A stretch of 6,075 nt of DNA, from positions 1-6,075 of the forward strand of contig SFET01000066.1 of the NCBI GenBank assembly GCA_004557125.1, read 5' to 3'. Position 1 is the first letter of the stretch, and each line of letters opens with the position of its first letter. Both the position numbers and the translations under genes were made by a program. The notes under the pieces are model-generated. The model searched no databases. It worked only from the letters and a program-made list of their open reading frames with translations, and had not been told where the DNA came from. Shown in pieces: positions 6,001-6,075 of the stretch. The DNA comes from Clostridiales bacterium. GTDB lineage: Bacteria > Bacillota > Clostridia > Christensenellales > Aristaeellaceae.

Positions 6001-6075
6001 GTGCTGGCTCCGGCCAAGACGGTGGGCAACCAGACCTTCGGCGCAGAGGTGACCGAGCAGGCCATCGACATCGAG
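3004..6075 (+). CDS. Large secreted/surface protein with InlB B-repeat (Listeria-Bacteroides, Flg_new) modules, 3'-truncated by window
   Basis: The frame runs 1024 codons without a stop to the window edge. Residues 1-27 form a signal peptide (basic KTRK, hydrophobic core, ACA cleavage site before QTVAEE); neither Cys20 nor Cys26 has a good lipobox. Residues about 30-118 are an acidic low-complexity spacer rich in D, E, A, N, G and T. Then come divergent InlB B-type repeats, recognised by a beta strand, a GYxFxGW turn and a final strand ending in W. Turns: GYKFVGW 154-160, ITGWY 228-232, GYTFAGW 294-300, GYGFQGW 636-642, GYEWIGW 713-719, GKAFLGW 792-798, GYAFTGW 871-877, GYTFDGW 951-957. Residues about 332-420 and 420-600 are less regular modules, also of the type seen in clostridial repeat proteins; another YTVNYLEQGT module starts near 985. 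Such proteins are exported and often wall-attached, acting in adhesion or matrix formation; neither is shown here. Anchor and C-terminal domains lie outside the window. The start is TTG 3004. Confidence 0.92.
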   Translation, partial: MLKTRKILAMFMAICLTLSCLTGFACAQTVAEEGEADDNDIAIIAADPEDSDDGVSANDGAEPTDVGNAVPADPDNTGNDDANVDGTDGAAAAIDEEKTEVGNDGTDSADIIAPTDPVPVLKIYQFVVDGVIVSTQVVKTGDTLYAPASPEKEGYKFVGWHVGGAAFSGFGVQTVTDAQTVTVEAAFEQVHYVFFLDNKGRVYATREGLDGTVISADVSFPVGVEEAITGWYTDAALTNKVSSVTISGADITLYPKVETGSWITFDTLGGSYIAPQFVEPGSKTVAPADPTKPGYTFAGWTADGASFSFGSELNASVLLVANWTANTKTPFTVNYWTENANDKDYSFAGQYKGRAVGTTDAKPELSSAITATSNLTNGAYFTYDAAKTAAELETVTIAGDGSTIVNVYFSRNSYSVTFDLGRDGSKAMTVNGTTYKGGWNAAKYTLTAKFEADIENIWPTASNFEAGDGFYGWDVTGISGKLVSKRLTMTADLCATNGKTATADYYTNCLDHLYYMFESLDQTSPANGNERILYNGTYYDRSAAYSQDANSKGGNWDAKTISGMTSVGVQHTILQRTILGPTERNVFLYYKRNSYTLTLYNFNAAYATYTVKFGASISDKNVTLTAENRPAELTDGYGFQGWYTTEECVQAFDWSNATMPAGDLIVYAKWGTDVYTVTVYLNPNGTGEPTVIKVPYGEKIDQSQLPAKNTPDGYEWIGWATKDANGSFRVFNLNTAIYQDYTLYSYYISTGKFTVSYVANGGTGDLPLDERLYAEDSYAEVLSGGNLVGPDGKAFLGWQSSADGRTYQPKDKMKMPAANVTMTAVWGEKPAAATIVFHSNMGDSAVKSFDMDNNAVIIAPDAADIDFVYAGYAFTGWGTSADSGVVYPVGSSLLIDNNSANHLYANWKRIAFNVTYSYTGDVPVSAPALPADARVNSGDAYTVAAVPTLDGYTFDGWYKGAEKVTSFTMPAENVQLTGSWKIRTDLSYTVNYLEQGTNAVLAPAKTVGNQTFGAEVTEQAIDIE

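Noticed and set aside
3364..6075. DNA-level tandem repeat or phase-variation array
   Set aside because: The repeats share only protein-level motifs; I find no long identical DNA units or simple-sequence tracts that would slip.
1..6075. Mobile element, CRISPR array, toxin-antitoxin or phage-defence system
   Set aside because: No transposase, integrase, regularly spaced repeats, small paired genes or defence domains are visible; every substantial open region is accounted for by the listed genes and leaders.

Overview
The window looks like part of the chromosome of a GC-rich, probably gut-associated member of the Clostridia (Bacillota). This is inferred from AGGAGG-type ribosome binding sites, a T-box riboswitch, near-consensus housekeeping promoters, two TTG starts, an InlB-type repeat surface protein and GC-rich codon use. 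I cannot place the genus.

Layout. Positions 1-227 (minus) hold the N-terminal part of an ABC-transporter permease that leaves the window at its left edge. Positions 302-1246 (minus) hold its substrate-binding protein of the TrpX-like ABC_sub_bind family. A 15-bp perfect hairpin lies between the two genes. Positions about 1299-1622 (minus) are a complete T-box leader: Stem I with specifier loop, Stem II and Stem III regions, T-box sequence and terminator. It is driven by a perfect TTGACA-17-TATAAT promoter at 1629-1657. The specifier codon reads UUC (Phe), and the T-box base that pairs with the tRNA discriminator is U, which fits tRNA-Phe (A73). The transporter is therefore predicted to be induced by phenylalanine starvation and to import phenylalanine or a related compound. 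A 25-bp palindrome just after the transcription start may be a second control point.

On the plus strand, divergent from this operon, a promoter at 1721-1750 drives a single DUF89/ARMT1-like metal-dependent phosphatase gene (1861-2754), closed by a strong GC hairpin. An AT-rich intergenic stretch with a small palindrome and an extended -10 promoter then leads into a very large secreted protein gene (3004 to beyond 6075). This protein has a signal peptide, an acidic low-complexity spacer and a long series of divergent InlB B-repeat / Listeria-Bacteroides (Flg_new) modules. Its 3' end is outside the window.

The transporter operon forms one regulated unit. The phosphatase and the surface protein appear to be independent transcription units, with no visible functional link to it. 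The most informative observation is the pairing of a Phe T-box with a TrpXYZ-like transporter. I see no mobile element, CRISPR array, tRNA or rRNA.
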